Of a DNA stretch of 25,609 nt, positions 9,607 to 19,500 are shown one piece after another. Origin of the DNA: Seminavis robusta. Taxonomy: Eukaryota > Bacillariophyta > Bacillariophyceae > Naviculales > Naviculaceae. The stretch lies in NCBI GenBank assembly GCA_903772945.1, contig CAICTM010001623.1, forward strand, positions 1 through 25,609. The letters are read 5' to 3'. The translations under genes were made by a program, and so were the position numbers. Within the stretch, counting starts at the first letter, position 1. The number at the start of each line of letters is the position of its first letter. Below the pieces are notes generated by a model. That model was not told the DNA's origin, did no database searches, and saw only the letters and a program-made list of their open reading frames with translations.

Positions 9607-10245
9607 ATGACTTCCTACAGACTCATCGGTGGAAAACAGGCGATTGCCAACGACGGCGAAGATGTCGAACAAATCAAAGAAATGATGAAGGACGGCTGCC
9701 TCCAAATGTCAAGATGCTGCTCCCTTATCATCGGATTCATCATCGGATGCTTCATCCAGTGCTCTACTTTGGGTGCCAACTTCATGATGACCACTCTCTA
9801 CGGAAAGGAGGTCTACTTCACTGAAACTTTCATCGTCATTTCGCTTGCTTGGTGCTTTGTCACCTCCATCATGGGAGTCGCCGTCTTGCTCTTCCTTCGC
9901 AGCTTGGTCGTCACGGCCTTTTACGCCACCAACACCTCCAGGCAGGACGAAGCCGTCCTCGAGGCCAAGGAAAACTACATGGTCCAAGTCATTGAGAACA
10001 TCGAACAGTTCTTTGCCGTTGGATCCTTGGTGGGTGTCGGATCGGCCTGGACTGTCACTGACATCCTCCTTGGCATGCAGAGCCATGTATACCACAGCCT
10101 TTTGACTGTGTGCATTGCCCTCATCTGGTGCAAATGCGCCATGAAGCATTCCAAGACCATTGCGAAAGATGAGAAAGCTTCCATCGATAACAATGATTTG
10201 AGCACTCCATTGGTCGGAAAAGAAGTCGTCATTCAAGTTGTGTAA
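9607..10245 (+). CDS. Four-pass membrane protein, paralogue family member 3
   Basis: The product is 212 residues. The ATG at 9607 is the first in the open frame; the 12 codons before it are the microsatellite. Hydrophobic segments lie at about residues 36-61, 73-106, 132-155 and 160-178. It is the closest relative of the gene at 6990-7679. Shared features are an F-I-Q-x-S-T-L stretch in segment 1 and M-G-V-x-V-L-L-x-x-R-S-x-x-x-T-A-F-Y in segment 2, an E-A-K-E-x-x-M-x-Q loop, a G-S-L-x-G-x-G-x-x-W-T-V-x-D-x-L-L-G segment 3, and I-A-L-I-W in segment 4. It is cysteine-rich around segment 1. The N-terminus carries Y-R-L-I-G-G and the C-terminus L-S-T-P-L-V. Function unknown; a membrane location is the only safe inference. 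Confidence 0.85.
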   Translation: MTSYRLIGGKQAIANDGEDVEQIKEMMKDGCLQMSRCCSLIIGFIIGCFIQCSTLGANFMMTTLYGKEVYFTETFIVISLAWCFVTSIMGVAVLLFLRSLVVTAFYATNTSRQDEAVLEAKENYMVQVIENIEQFFAVGSLVGVGSAWTVTDILLGMQSHVYHSLLTVCIALIWCKCAMKHSKTIAKDEKASIDNNDLSTPLVGKEVVIQVV

Positions 10246-10427
10246 ATGGAAACTGCGGGATCATCAAAAACGTTTTGGCAATCTGAGCTCGTTGCTCAGC
10301 AGTCTGCAGGTTACTTCGTCGTCTCTCTTCATTCATATTCTTAATTCATAGTAAACCCCCATTTCCTGTTACTTTACGGAGTGCATAGGTCGCAGTGTTG
10401 ACGTAGTGCAATAGCCGTGGCATGAGA

Positions 10428-10463
10428 GGTGTCAAGATGCGTTAAAAGATACTTCTTGACACC
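10428..10463. other. Perfect 10-bp stem hairpin downstream of member 3
   Basis: GGTGTCAAGA at 10428-10437 is exactly complementary to TCTTGACACC at 10454-10463, leaving a 16-base loop. It begins 183 bases after the stop codon of the upstream gene, so it may lie in the 3' untranslated region. The stem is not a known element to me. Confidence 0.5.
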
Positions 10464-10493
10464 CAAGATAGATCCCTACAAGGGACAGAGTCA

Positions 10494-10552
10494 TAGCTAC
10501 CGGCCCTGAGAGATAGCATACTCGTAGCTACCGGCCCTGAGAGATAAGCATA
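10494..10552. repeat. Direct repeat, two copies at 31-bp period
   Basis: TAGCTACCGGCCCTGAGAGA starts at 10494 and again at 10525; both copies continue to GCATA, the second with one extra A. The two units are separated by only four bases, so this is a recent local duplication in non-coding DNA. Confidence 0.8.
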
Positions 10553-11264
10553 GAGCTCATAATTTTCACAAACCCAAACAAAACAACAGCAGGCAGTCTA
10601 CTAGCTAGTTTCCCGGTCCATCAAACCCACCGCCATTGCCGTGGATCGCCAGACGTGAAGACTTCAAAAGGCAGCTATTGGTTCCTTACAACGAGGTGCT
10701 GAAGCAGTTACGTGGCTAAAGTCCATGGGTAAGGTACCTAGACATCGCCGTTCCAGGTCCCCGGTGGTTGCCGCCCATGGCCACCTGGTGAAAATCGTCC
10801 AACTGCCATGGTTCTCAAAGCAGCACCTGCACTGCTCCCACCACGATTACAAAGTAGCTACAATTAGCCAGAAACCGGTCATGTCCAGGCTAGAACGCAA
10901 CAAACAAACTGCCCATGACCCGTCAGCAAGATGCATTTTTGCATACAAGCCCCCTGTGAATACCGGTACTGAAGCCCAACGCCCAGCACGAGGAAACCAG
11001 ATGAATGCTGATACCGGGGACCTGCCTCGCTTGTTTCGCAACAGTTACAAGAGCAATATTTCGTCTGAAATGTATTAAGTTGCAGCTTCAATTACGTTCC
11101 CCTGCTCTCAGGAGCTGCGCACTCCATGTCATTATCCGTTCGGGGATCCCACCTCAAGGGTGCGCATGACCGAGTACATGATCTTCAGCAGTTCAACGCC
11201 ATAACTGGGAGTCTAAAAAGCGGAAGTCAAGGCCCAAGATCACAATCAATCGATCATCATCATC

Positions 11265-11999
11265 ATGTCAGCAACATCCGAGAACTTTTACAAACTACTC
11301 CTCGCGGACGACAATGAGCCGTTGAAGGGAGAAAAACACGGCGATGAGGTCGCCAAGTCGTTAGAAGAGGAATGCCTCAAGATGTCCAAGGGATGTGCCT
11401 TGACCGTGGGAGGCATCGTGGGTGCGTTCTTGGAAGGTGCCGTGCTGGGTCTTTTCTGCATCTTAAGCGCGAATGAAGTCTACCTTGTGGATGGACTCGG
11501 CAAGTTCAGCGGCAAAGAACTCCGCGCTGCCATTATCTTCATCTGGTGCGTCATTACCGCCCTCATGGCTATGGCAATCTGCAAACTGTTCAAGAGCTTG
11601 ATTGCCGCCGTGTTTGCTTCCACCTGCTTGTACGATGAAACCACCGATGATCAGACCAAGAAGCGAGCGGAGCTGATCACCAGGAAGATTATTATGATTA
11701 TCGACATTTGGTACTGCTTCGGCTGTCTCTGCGGAATGACCCTTTGCTGGTCCGTCACGTACAATCTCCTGGGAGTCCAGAAAGATTTCTTTGATTGCCT
11801 GTGGGTCGTCATGTTTGCGTTTTTCTACTGGGTTGTCGTGTGGACTAGCGCGAAAGTAGAAATGGAAACTGAAGAAGAAGACACTCCCACCGAAGGGGAA
11901 GATACCGCGGATGAAACGGAGGAAAGCGACCGTGCACCTGCTATTGAGACGGCTGTGCCTTTCCTCGACAAGGAATGCCTTTCCGCATCTTTCAGTTGA
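11265..11999 (+). CDS. Four-pass membrane protein, acidic-tailed paralogue member 4
   Basis: The product is 244 residues, starting at the ATG after a CATCATCATC leader. Hydrophobic segments lie at about residues 43-69, 86-118, 145-170 and 174-196, which matches the family layout. Conserved points are G-G-I-V-G-A-F-L-E-G-A-V-L-G in segment 1, K-L-F-K-S-L-I-A-A-V-F-A-S at the end of segment 2, and C-W-S-V-T-Y-N-L-L-G in segment 3. The R-S of the other copies is K-S here, and the W-T-V-x-D is W-S-V-x-Y. The loop between segments 2 and 3 is longer and charged. The tail (about 199-244) is very rich in Glu, Asp and Thr. The N-terminus has Y-K-L-L-L-A-D-D-N-E-P-L, a dileucine-like acidic context. 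Function unknown. Confidence 0.8.
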   Translation: MSATSENFYKLLLADDNEPLKGEKHGDEVAKSLEEECLKMSKGCALTVGGIVGAFLEGAVLGLFCILSANEVYLVDGLGKFSGKELRAAIIFIWCVITALMAMAICKLFKSLIAAVFASTCLYDETTDDQTKKRAELITRKIIMIIDIWYCFGCLCGMTLCWSVTYNLLGVQKDFFDCLWVVMFAFFYWVVVWTSAKVEMETEEEDTPTEGEDTADETEESDRAPAIETAVPFLDKECLSASFS

Positions 12000-13337
12000 G
12001 AAGCTTCTGGCTCCAGCGGGTAGCAAGTGTTTCGCATCTTTCGCAGTTAGCAGGTTGGTTCCATGGTGTTTGTGTGGCAGTTTCAGTGTTGGTATCTTTT
12101 GTGCTCCCTAATTCCACGTGACGTTTAAATTGATCTAAAAGCGTGGTTTCAACAAAAAACTGGAGGTGCCAGATTTCACGCAATTCATCATTTTCATCCC
12201 AAATTCATCATTCTAGGATATTATTTTCATTACCAATCAACAAAAACCAACAGATATTCAGATTTTTCACGTCCAGTAGTAAAACAGAACTAAATTTTCA
12301 TCAAATTCAACACAACGCATCACGGATTCATCATTTTCACCACAATTCATTTTCAACAAACTCATCACCAATTCAACAGTCAAACCTCATTTTCATCTAT
12401 TTTCAGTAAGTGGCCGAAAATCCAGCATTTTCAAAGCCAAACCTTCCTCGCCATTCATCATCAACAGTCACACCTTCTTTCATCAATTTTCATCAAGTGG
12501 AAAAAATTCAATATTTTTAAAGCTTTTACGCAACCAAACATTTCTGGTACGGTCACTAAAGGTGCCATGGTACGACTGTACCGGGACACGTACCATTTGA
12601 TGGGAGCTCTCAAGGTAATGGGGATCTGCTGCAACCTGCAACGGTGTCATTCTCTCGTGAAGGATCTTTGATTTCCAGGTTAGACAATCCCTGCCACATG
12701 CATATTGCACCGCAAATCTCGCTGCCAAGGAAGGATGGCCTCCGCCAACCTCTACTGTGGTGGTTGTGTGAGAGCCAATGGTGTCATTAGAATTTACGAG
12801 CGTGCGGTACGCTTTTGGGAGCAACATATCATACAAGGAAGGAAGACAAGACTTGCAGTTGAGTTGCACAGAGCAACCAAGAATGAGGGCTTTTCTTCCC
12901 ACTCCTAGACCCTGCTGATAAGAGTGATATTCAGGCAAAGCTCGGTTCGTTGCATTTGCAAGAAGAAGCTGCATGGACAAAAGTTCTATGGATTTGATTG
13001 TGACCTATTGAAAAAGCGTTCGAAAGCAGTAAACAAGCAACGACAACTCGCATCCAACAAAAAAGCACTGTTCGCTACTAGATCGGGCTGCTCTGTCAGC
13101 AAGGTCCCCCAAGGAACCATAACCAGCTGCCAACAATGGCTAGACTGTGGGAACAGGACTTGGTGAAGTTACTTGTACGAGAAAGCGTAAGGCTACCTCC
13201 TGACGAGTCCTCTTTGCAAAGCTGATAGCAGAGGGGAGTGTCTCTGCCAAGGTTGTCATCCTCTCAAGTCTCCATAGATGGCTGGCTGAATGGATGGCTA
13301 GCAGTCTAACTGCATGCATGCTTATAGCTTCATTTAT
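12000..13337. other. Spacer with G-poor repeats; no supported gene
   Basis: A G-poor TTCATCA-like tract occupies 12180-12530. A 165-codon minus-strand frame (12980-12483) overlaps it. The frame opens at a TTG, contains an ATG a few codons in, has no recognisable motif, and ends inside the repeat tract, so I leave it out. Nothing else stands out up to the stop codon of the ATPase gene at 13338. Confidence 0.5.
12180..12530. repeat. G-poor imperfect TTCATCA/TTTTCAxCA repeat tract
   Basis: The plus strand is dominated by A, C and T with very few G, built from loose repetitions of TTCATCA and ATTTTCA. Within it a longer unit occurs twice: about 12374-12437 and 12462-12523 both run from CAACAGTCA through TTTTCAT and AAGTGG to an AAAGC end. 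The asymmetric composition makes it distinct from both flanks. It may be an expanded minisatellite or a decayed element. Confidence 0.6.
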
Positions 13338-15999
13338 CTACAATACCAGAGACGCCCTCGAACGCAGCTCGGGAGTGATCTCATCCCCTTCGATGTAAAC
13401 TGCAAACACAAGACCTGATTTGTACAAGGCTGACTTGTCACTGGAAAACGCTGTCATGGACGGACTGTCCTCAAGCATTTCTCGAATGCACAACTGAGCA
13501 TCCGTCGAAGGGCATTGAATGCCCAAGGCCACCAAGGCTGTGTTGCTTCCAACCCCACCGACCGTTCTACGACCACCTCCCAGTTTCAAAATATCATCAC
13601 GCAAGTTGGGAGTATCCCGGGGATCGTAGAGAGATTTCATCATTTTGTACTCACCCGCCTCGATATTGGCAAGGCACTGAACGCCTCGATCATCATCATC
13701 GGTTCCTAGAGTTTTGCCAATCACATCAATCAAGGTATCCACGATGTCCTTTTGCTGGGAAAGAATCACGGCAGGTGCCAAGGCACCGCCCAACCAAAAG
13801 TCGAGAATGGTTGACAGCTCCGACAAGGAGCTGTCCGAGAGCTTTGTTTGACGACTCTGTAGTTCCTTCCTGACGCGTTCGGTGCGTGGATCAAAGATTT
13901 GTTCCTTGACCGGAAACAGATTGTCGAGTGTCCCCACATGAAGGTCCAGTGCGGGCTTATCGCCCACAACCACTTGGCAAGATTTGTCGTTTTGTGTCAC
14001 GGAAACTTGGTGCTCAGCACAAATTCTGCCATTGGCAATCTGCAAACCACCACCATTCGCGCCCAGAATCACTGCTGACACATAGTATGCCAGCATGCGC
14101 AAATGTCGAACCAACGGACGAGTGTCACCTTCGCCCAGGGGAATGTTCAATGCTTTGATTAACACGGTGGACACTGCCTGGTGCTGCTGGATCCGATCTT
14201 GAATGGATTGTTGAAAGTACGCCAGGGCGAATTCCCTTCGATCGGATCCCTCAATGGCCGTCATTTCCACCGCTGTCAAATGTTGAAACATGGGAAGGCG
14301 TTGCAAAGCTTCTCGAGCGGGTTCCATCAACTCATAGTTGGATGTAAAGAGTGTAATCAACGAGGCATCATTGCCAATGCCCCGTTTCTCGGAATTGCGT
14401 GGTGCTTTCTTTTCACTGCTGTACTCTCCCTTTCGCCCACCAAATCGTTGTGCCACCAGTTGACACACTTGTAATTGGTGGGGATCGTGTTGTTGCGTGT
14501 TGTCATCGTCATCGTCATGATACTGTGGCATTTCTTCCAAATCAATCACAACGAGCCCAGGTTTGCTCTGCGTCATGGTGCATTTTCGACTTTGAATGAT
14601 ACTCATGACACTGAGATCATTATTGTTGGGCCGTAGATCCAATTCCAAACATAGATCTTGGTAGGGTTTGTTGAGTGCCTGTTTGACAAATCGCACCAGC
14701 ATTTCGGGATCGGCATGAGCTTCGACAGCCGCCTGAATGGCAGCGGGGACATGTCGTACAAAACTGCTCTTTCCGGCTCCGGCTTTGCCCCACAAGTACA
14801 AACTGATGGGTTGGCAGGGTTCAAAGTGGGCGTTTCTTTACCATACAAGAAAGGAAGGCGTGAAAGATATCTGAGCATAAAAGCAAGAATCTCTCCATAC
14901 ACACAAACTTCTGCTTTGAGTACTACAACACCATCACTTACAACTTGAGTGGAATATTGGGATCTTGTCTCAACCCCGAGAGAAAGTACCGGTGTAGAGC
15001 TGGTGACAATTGTTTCTTCATGGTCGCAGAGGCATAATATCCTCCATGGCGCAACAAGTGCGACCAAAAAGTTGCCATCATGTCCTGTACAATAGCTTGA
15101 GTACCGGGTTCTTTTGTTGTGGTAGTGGAAGCACTATTATTATTCTTGCCATTGGGTTGCTGCTGCTGCTGGAGAGCTCGAGATAGATCTGGCAGAAACA
15201 TGAAATTGGACGGTTTGACCAAATCAATTTGAGGATCGTAAAGATAAAAGGTGATGCGTTCGTACTTTGGGACATGGCTGGTCTTGAAAAAGACATTTTG
15301 AATGACACAGCCATGGTAATCTCTCAGAAATTGCTGTACCAAGGCATTCGCCAATGTACAATGATGCCATTGAACTCGTTCCAGTTCGTGTTCCAATTGT
15401 TCTTGTCGCAAGCGTGGATCGGCCTTTAACAGCAATTGGATCAGTTTGGGAATGGCTTGGTGATGGTCGGCATTGGCGGTCTGGTTAGCTGTAGTAGTAC
15501 ATGTAGTAGCTTTCAAAGAAGACGCCATCCATTCTTCCACGTGAGGATCCTTCATGGCCTTGCGACAAGCCACCTGCAAACGAGCCACAAACCGGTGAAG
15601 ACAGTACGACGGCTGGAAATGCTGTTGGTAGTAGTCTTCTCGTTGTGTTTGGTCGGGATGCAATCCCAACATGGTCAGTAGATAGTCTTTTTGGGCGTAC
15701 AGCTTATTGTCGTCTTGTTGTTGTTGTTGTAGTTGTTGTTGTTGTTGAACTTGGACACACGAGTCTTTGTACAAACTGACGGCTAACCGTGGCGATTGCA
15801 CAATGGATGTTCTGAAACCAGCGGCCTGGAAGAGTTGTTGGAGTTTGTGCAAGTCGCGACGGACCTTGGGGCCCAGCAATGCTTGTAATGCTTGGGGTGG
15901 TTCCGACGCGGCTCCTCCCACTCCCAGCCAATCTTCCAACAGGACTGAAAAATCGTTCTTCTCCACCTTGCGTCTCTTGGGTGAGGATGAGTCCGTCAT
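13338..15999 (-). CDS. AAA+-type P-loop ATPase, two exons
   Basis: Exon 1 is 15999-14942 and exon 2 is 14802-13338 (stop included), joined by a 139-base intron. The spliced product is 840 residues in one frame. The start ATG has an ACC context. Residues 1-352 are an alpha-helical-looking N-terminal region with a polyglutamine run and no named domain. The splice joins P-L-K-F to L-Y-L-W directly before a Walker A G-K-A-G-A-G-K-S at about 358-365. A Walker B hydrophobic run ends in D-L-E-E at about 440-443, and a sensor-1-like L-F-T-S-N-Y lies near 508. A long C-terminal region follows to residue 840. The order Walker A, Walker B, sensor-1 Asn fits AAA+ ATPases. I cannot assign a clade or substrate. 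It is divergent from the gene starting at 16549. Confidence 0.75.
14803..14941 (-). other. Spliceosomal intron, GT-AG
   Basis: Reading the minus strand, exon 1 ends AAGTT and the intron opens GTAAGT (14941-14936), a textbook donor. It closes with CATCAG (acceptor AG at 14804-14803), and exon 2 continues TTTG. Length 139 bases. Removing it bypasses the in-frame TAA at 14940-14938 and restores the frame exactly, placing the Walker A motif just past the junction. It is the only intron in the window with a strong donor. Confidence 0.85.
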
Positions 16000-16548
16000 G
16001 GTGAACTACTGGTAGCTAGATGGACGGTATGGATAGACAATGCAGCAAGACAAAAATGAGGAGATGACGACGACGCCGTTTGGGTCTCGTGAACGGTGGA
16101 GAACGGGGAGGGCGATGGGGCTTCGAGAAGCCTCATCTTCTCTAGAAAGCGAAGAGCACTAGGGCTCGGGTTTCTTGTACAAGTGGGGCTCAGGATAACT
16201 TTGGTACTTAGAGATCCCACACCTAAGTGAAAAATGTCAACCGACAACCTTGCCGGCGCGACTGCATCCAAGAAGTCAAGGTCGCTTTCTCACTTCGACG
16301 CATGTGTCGACATCTATCTTTCTTGTCTTCCTCATTGATGTTTCGTTCGTCTTGATTGCCATTGCTATTGCCATTTTATCGTCGGTCCTCACCAAAATTG
16401 ACAATGGTTGCATTCGTCAGTGCGAAGCGTCCTCTCTCAAGTTGAGCAACAGGTTTTCTCGAGGAGCTTTCCAATTGAGTTGGGCCTTGGGGTTTTCCCT
16501 CGTGTGCGTGGGTATCTTTCTGAACTGTACTTCGGAACTCCAACCACG
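16000..16548. promoter_or_regulatory. Divergent promoter region
   Basis: The ATPase gene starts leftward at 15999 and the IQ-like gene starts rightward at 16549. This 549-bp segment therefore contains both promoters and 5' leaders. About 16310-16390 is pyrimidine-rich on the plus strand and may be leader sequence. The frame of the right-hand gene is open upstream to 16408 but has no ATG before 16549. No TATA box or known motif is clear. Confidence 0.5.
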
Positions 16549-19500
16549 ATGGCATCATTATCATCTTCCCCCAAGGCAGAACAACTGATGCAACTCCTGC
16601 AAGGAGAAATATCGGACAGCACAGGAACTGATGGTGATAATGCTGACTCTGCCCTGTCACCGTATGGCAATCTGTTTCGCCGTCACAATACGGAACCTTA
16701 TGATACCCCCAACACTGCTTCTTTTGACACTCCCAATACGGCACGCTCTGCCCCCATCATGAGGACTCGATCCTTGGACGACGATGACGGTGACGAACGG
16801 TGCGTCCATCGCAAATGGGAAGAGTTGGCAGAAACCTGGAAGACCACTGTTGTGCAACAGCCAGATGGAAAAGTGAAGGATGGAGATATCCACAATCAGC
16901 AGCAATCACTGTCTTCGTCTGGTTCCTCCCAACATTCCATATCATCCTTGCCTTCGGTAGGATCCGCGGCAGCTGCAGCGGCGGCTGCCATGCATGCCAA
17001 TTACATTGTGCACAATTCACCCATAACCATGACTCCCACTAGCACCACCACAACAACTCCCATGAGTAGTACCGCCACTACCAAAAGCAATCTGACGACC
17101 CCCAAACGACCCACCAAAAAGAGAAACTACTCGGAGGATGACAAGAATTTGAGCCTCAGCAAACTAAAACACCAATTCTCGTCAGGAGGGTGTCGTGGGT
17201 TTCGTACGTCACGGCTCACGGCCTATACCAACATGAGCGTCTTTGATCGTCTCTACGGACAAGCACCCAAGAGCACCAGCAAAAAGAAGAGCAAAAAGAA
17301 CAAGAAGAAAAAGAAACAACCGTGGAAAGTCTCCAGTCGATATCCTCGTCCATTTAGTCCCAAAACTCCCTATCTGGTCGGCGAGGATGGTGACGACGAA
17401 CTCAGTGCTACCCTAACTAGTCCCGGTAGCAGTAGTGCAAGTGCCTGGCAAAAAAGCCTCACACCCGAACAAGAAAGACAACCTGCTGCTCGAGCGGTTC
17501 CCAATATTCCCAAATTGAAATTTCCACCCACCCCGACAACCACCAAACAACCCAGGAAGTCCTCCCGTTCGTTATCGCCGGTTCGAAACAGAAGTAACAA
17601 CACCCGAGGAGCGAGGTCTCTTGTACTGAAGCTGCAACCCCAAAAACGAAGCACGGCACGTTCTCAATCGCCCCCACGAAAGCAGCAGCCACCGTGGAAA
17701 TCATCGAGTCGGGCACCGCGATCCTTTTCCGAGCTACAAGCTGCCAAGGACAAGACCAAACACAGTCATTATAATGTTCGGAGCAGCAAAGAGGCAAGCA
17801 GCAACGATGGATTTCTCAAGGCAACTGCGTCATCGTGGAGCAAGGCTGCCCAAACGAAAGTGGGCAACGAGGAGTCCACTCTTCAACAACAACAGCAAGT
17901 GCAAGATGATCATCATGGTACTAGTCCTCATCAACAATCAGCAGCCATTGCCTACCGACCTCAGCCTCCTCAAGGCAGCAGTAATAGTAGTCCATGGTCT
18001 ACACCCTCGATCCAACGTTTGTCACATCCTACTTTGGAGGGTGCTGCGTCCAGTGGGGATACTGCCCCTCCCTCCTTGTGTATGCCAGTGTTGCCGAAAG
18101 CCTCGGAAGCAGACCAAGACAGGAACAATTCAAGTCCTTTCTCGACACCACGTGGAAAAGATCATCAACAAACAACACCCGATCAAACGTCAAAAGCCAA
18201 TCTTGGCCAGGCAATGACACCCGAACAACCCGCCAAGAGGATGAAGTATTCGCCAATGACCTTGGCGGGGGCGTCGCGTGTCGTACAGTCTGCCTATCGA
18301 GACGCTTCGCGCTCGATTGGTCAAAAGCACGAGCTCATGTCGGCCTTTCGACAAGAACGAAAAAAGGTGGACGAATCTCAACGATGCAAATTATTTCAAA
18401 CACCGCCACCACTGCGCCCGGCTACTCCTTCGACTGCCAGGTCAACACCTTCGCCGTTTTCTCCGAGTCCAGGATCGTTGCGTGCCAAATGGAAGGCTCA
18501 ACAACCCATGTATCAGCGTCATGCCGCTGCCAATCGCATTCAACACTGGCAACGGGTATGCCTTTCGGCAACGAAACGGCTCGACCGAATGCGGCAAGCG
18601 CATGCAGCGCGGTCCATTCAACTGCAATGGCGACATCATCGAAAGCAACATCTCAAGCAAGTGGCGGACCGCAAGGCCGCCGAGATGCTGCAGCTGTGTT
18701 GGTGGAGAAAGCTGTCTCCGGGGGAAACTGCAAGGGTGGACAAGGCCACGCAACAACACGCCTACTCGCACATTCCACAGCAAGTGCAACAATTCGTTCA
18801 GTCGTCGAGAGAACGCAAGGAGAAAGAATTGAGATCTATTATTTTGTTGCAGCAGTGGTGGCGCCGTGTGCCCAAGGGCTCCCCAGAGATGGTGGCATGT
18901 GATGATGATGAGGAGCGTGAACCATGTGAGACAACGCCATGCCCGGCAGCTTATCAGTTTGAGAATGACGATTTGCCTGCCAAAGTGGAAACGGAAGCAA
19001 CGCCATGCCCGGCAGCTAATCAGTTTGAGAATGACGATTTGCCTGCCAAAGTGGAAACGGAAGCAACGCCATGCCCGGCAGCTGATCAGTTTGAGAACGA
19101 CGCTTTGCCTGCCAAAGTGGAAAAGGGAGCAAACTTTGACGGAATCGGAGTACTGGATCAGCTCGAGATGGATAATCTGCATGGAAAGGTCCAAACAGAT
19201 TCACATTTGGAGAGACTTGATGAGGTGGAAGACGATGAAAGTCCAACATCACTAGAGGTTGACAAAGACAAGACACCTCTTGAATTGGAGCACACACAGC
19301 GCCCCCAGCAGACGTCCGAACCACCTCAAAAAACGCAAAAGGCGTCCATTTCTGCCCAAAGGCTCGACCAACAGCATCAAGCTAGCCCACAGGATCAAAA
19401 TGTGGAGCAAGCTGTTCTTGTGAGTGAAGTCGACCAAACCCACTGTACGGAAGAGAACGACAACTTCGAAAATGTTCCGAAACCGCCACGGGAAGGAATG

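Larger units (their letters stand above)
10246..11264. other. Spacer with a hairpin and a 31-bp duplication
   Basis: No convincing gene in about 1 kb. It holds a perfect 10-bp hairpin (10428-10463), two head-to-tail copies of a 27-28-bp sequence (10494-10552), and a TACCGGTA palindrome at 10961-10968. A 117-codon frame at 10725-11078 starts with ATG but is basic, low in hydrophobic content and unlike the neighbours, so I do not call it. Confidence 0.5.

Noticed and set aside
10725..11078. 117-codon plus-strand frame between two tetraspan genes
   Set aside because: It has an ATG but is very basic, lacks hydrophobic core segments and has no relation to its neighbours; probably chance.
12483..12980. 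165-codon minus-strand frame
   Set aside because: No recognisable domain, it terminates in the G-poor repeat tract, and composition is not convincingly protein-like.
17994..18902. 302-codon plus-strand frame overlapping the IQ-like gene
   Set aside because: Its composition is a frame-shifted reading of the S/T/Q-rich gene; the overlapping frame carries the IQ-like motifs and the paralogue match.
18442..19194. 250-codon minus-strand frame with repeated W-R-C-F-R-F-H-F-G-R units
   Set aside because: The repeats are the antisense of the 66-bp minisatellite in the plus-strand gene.
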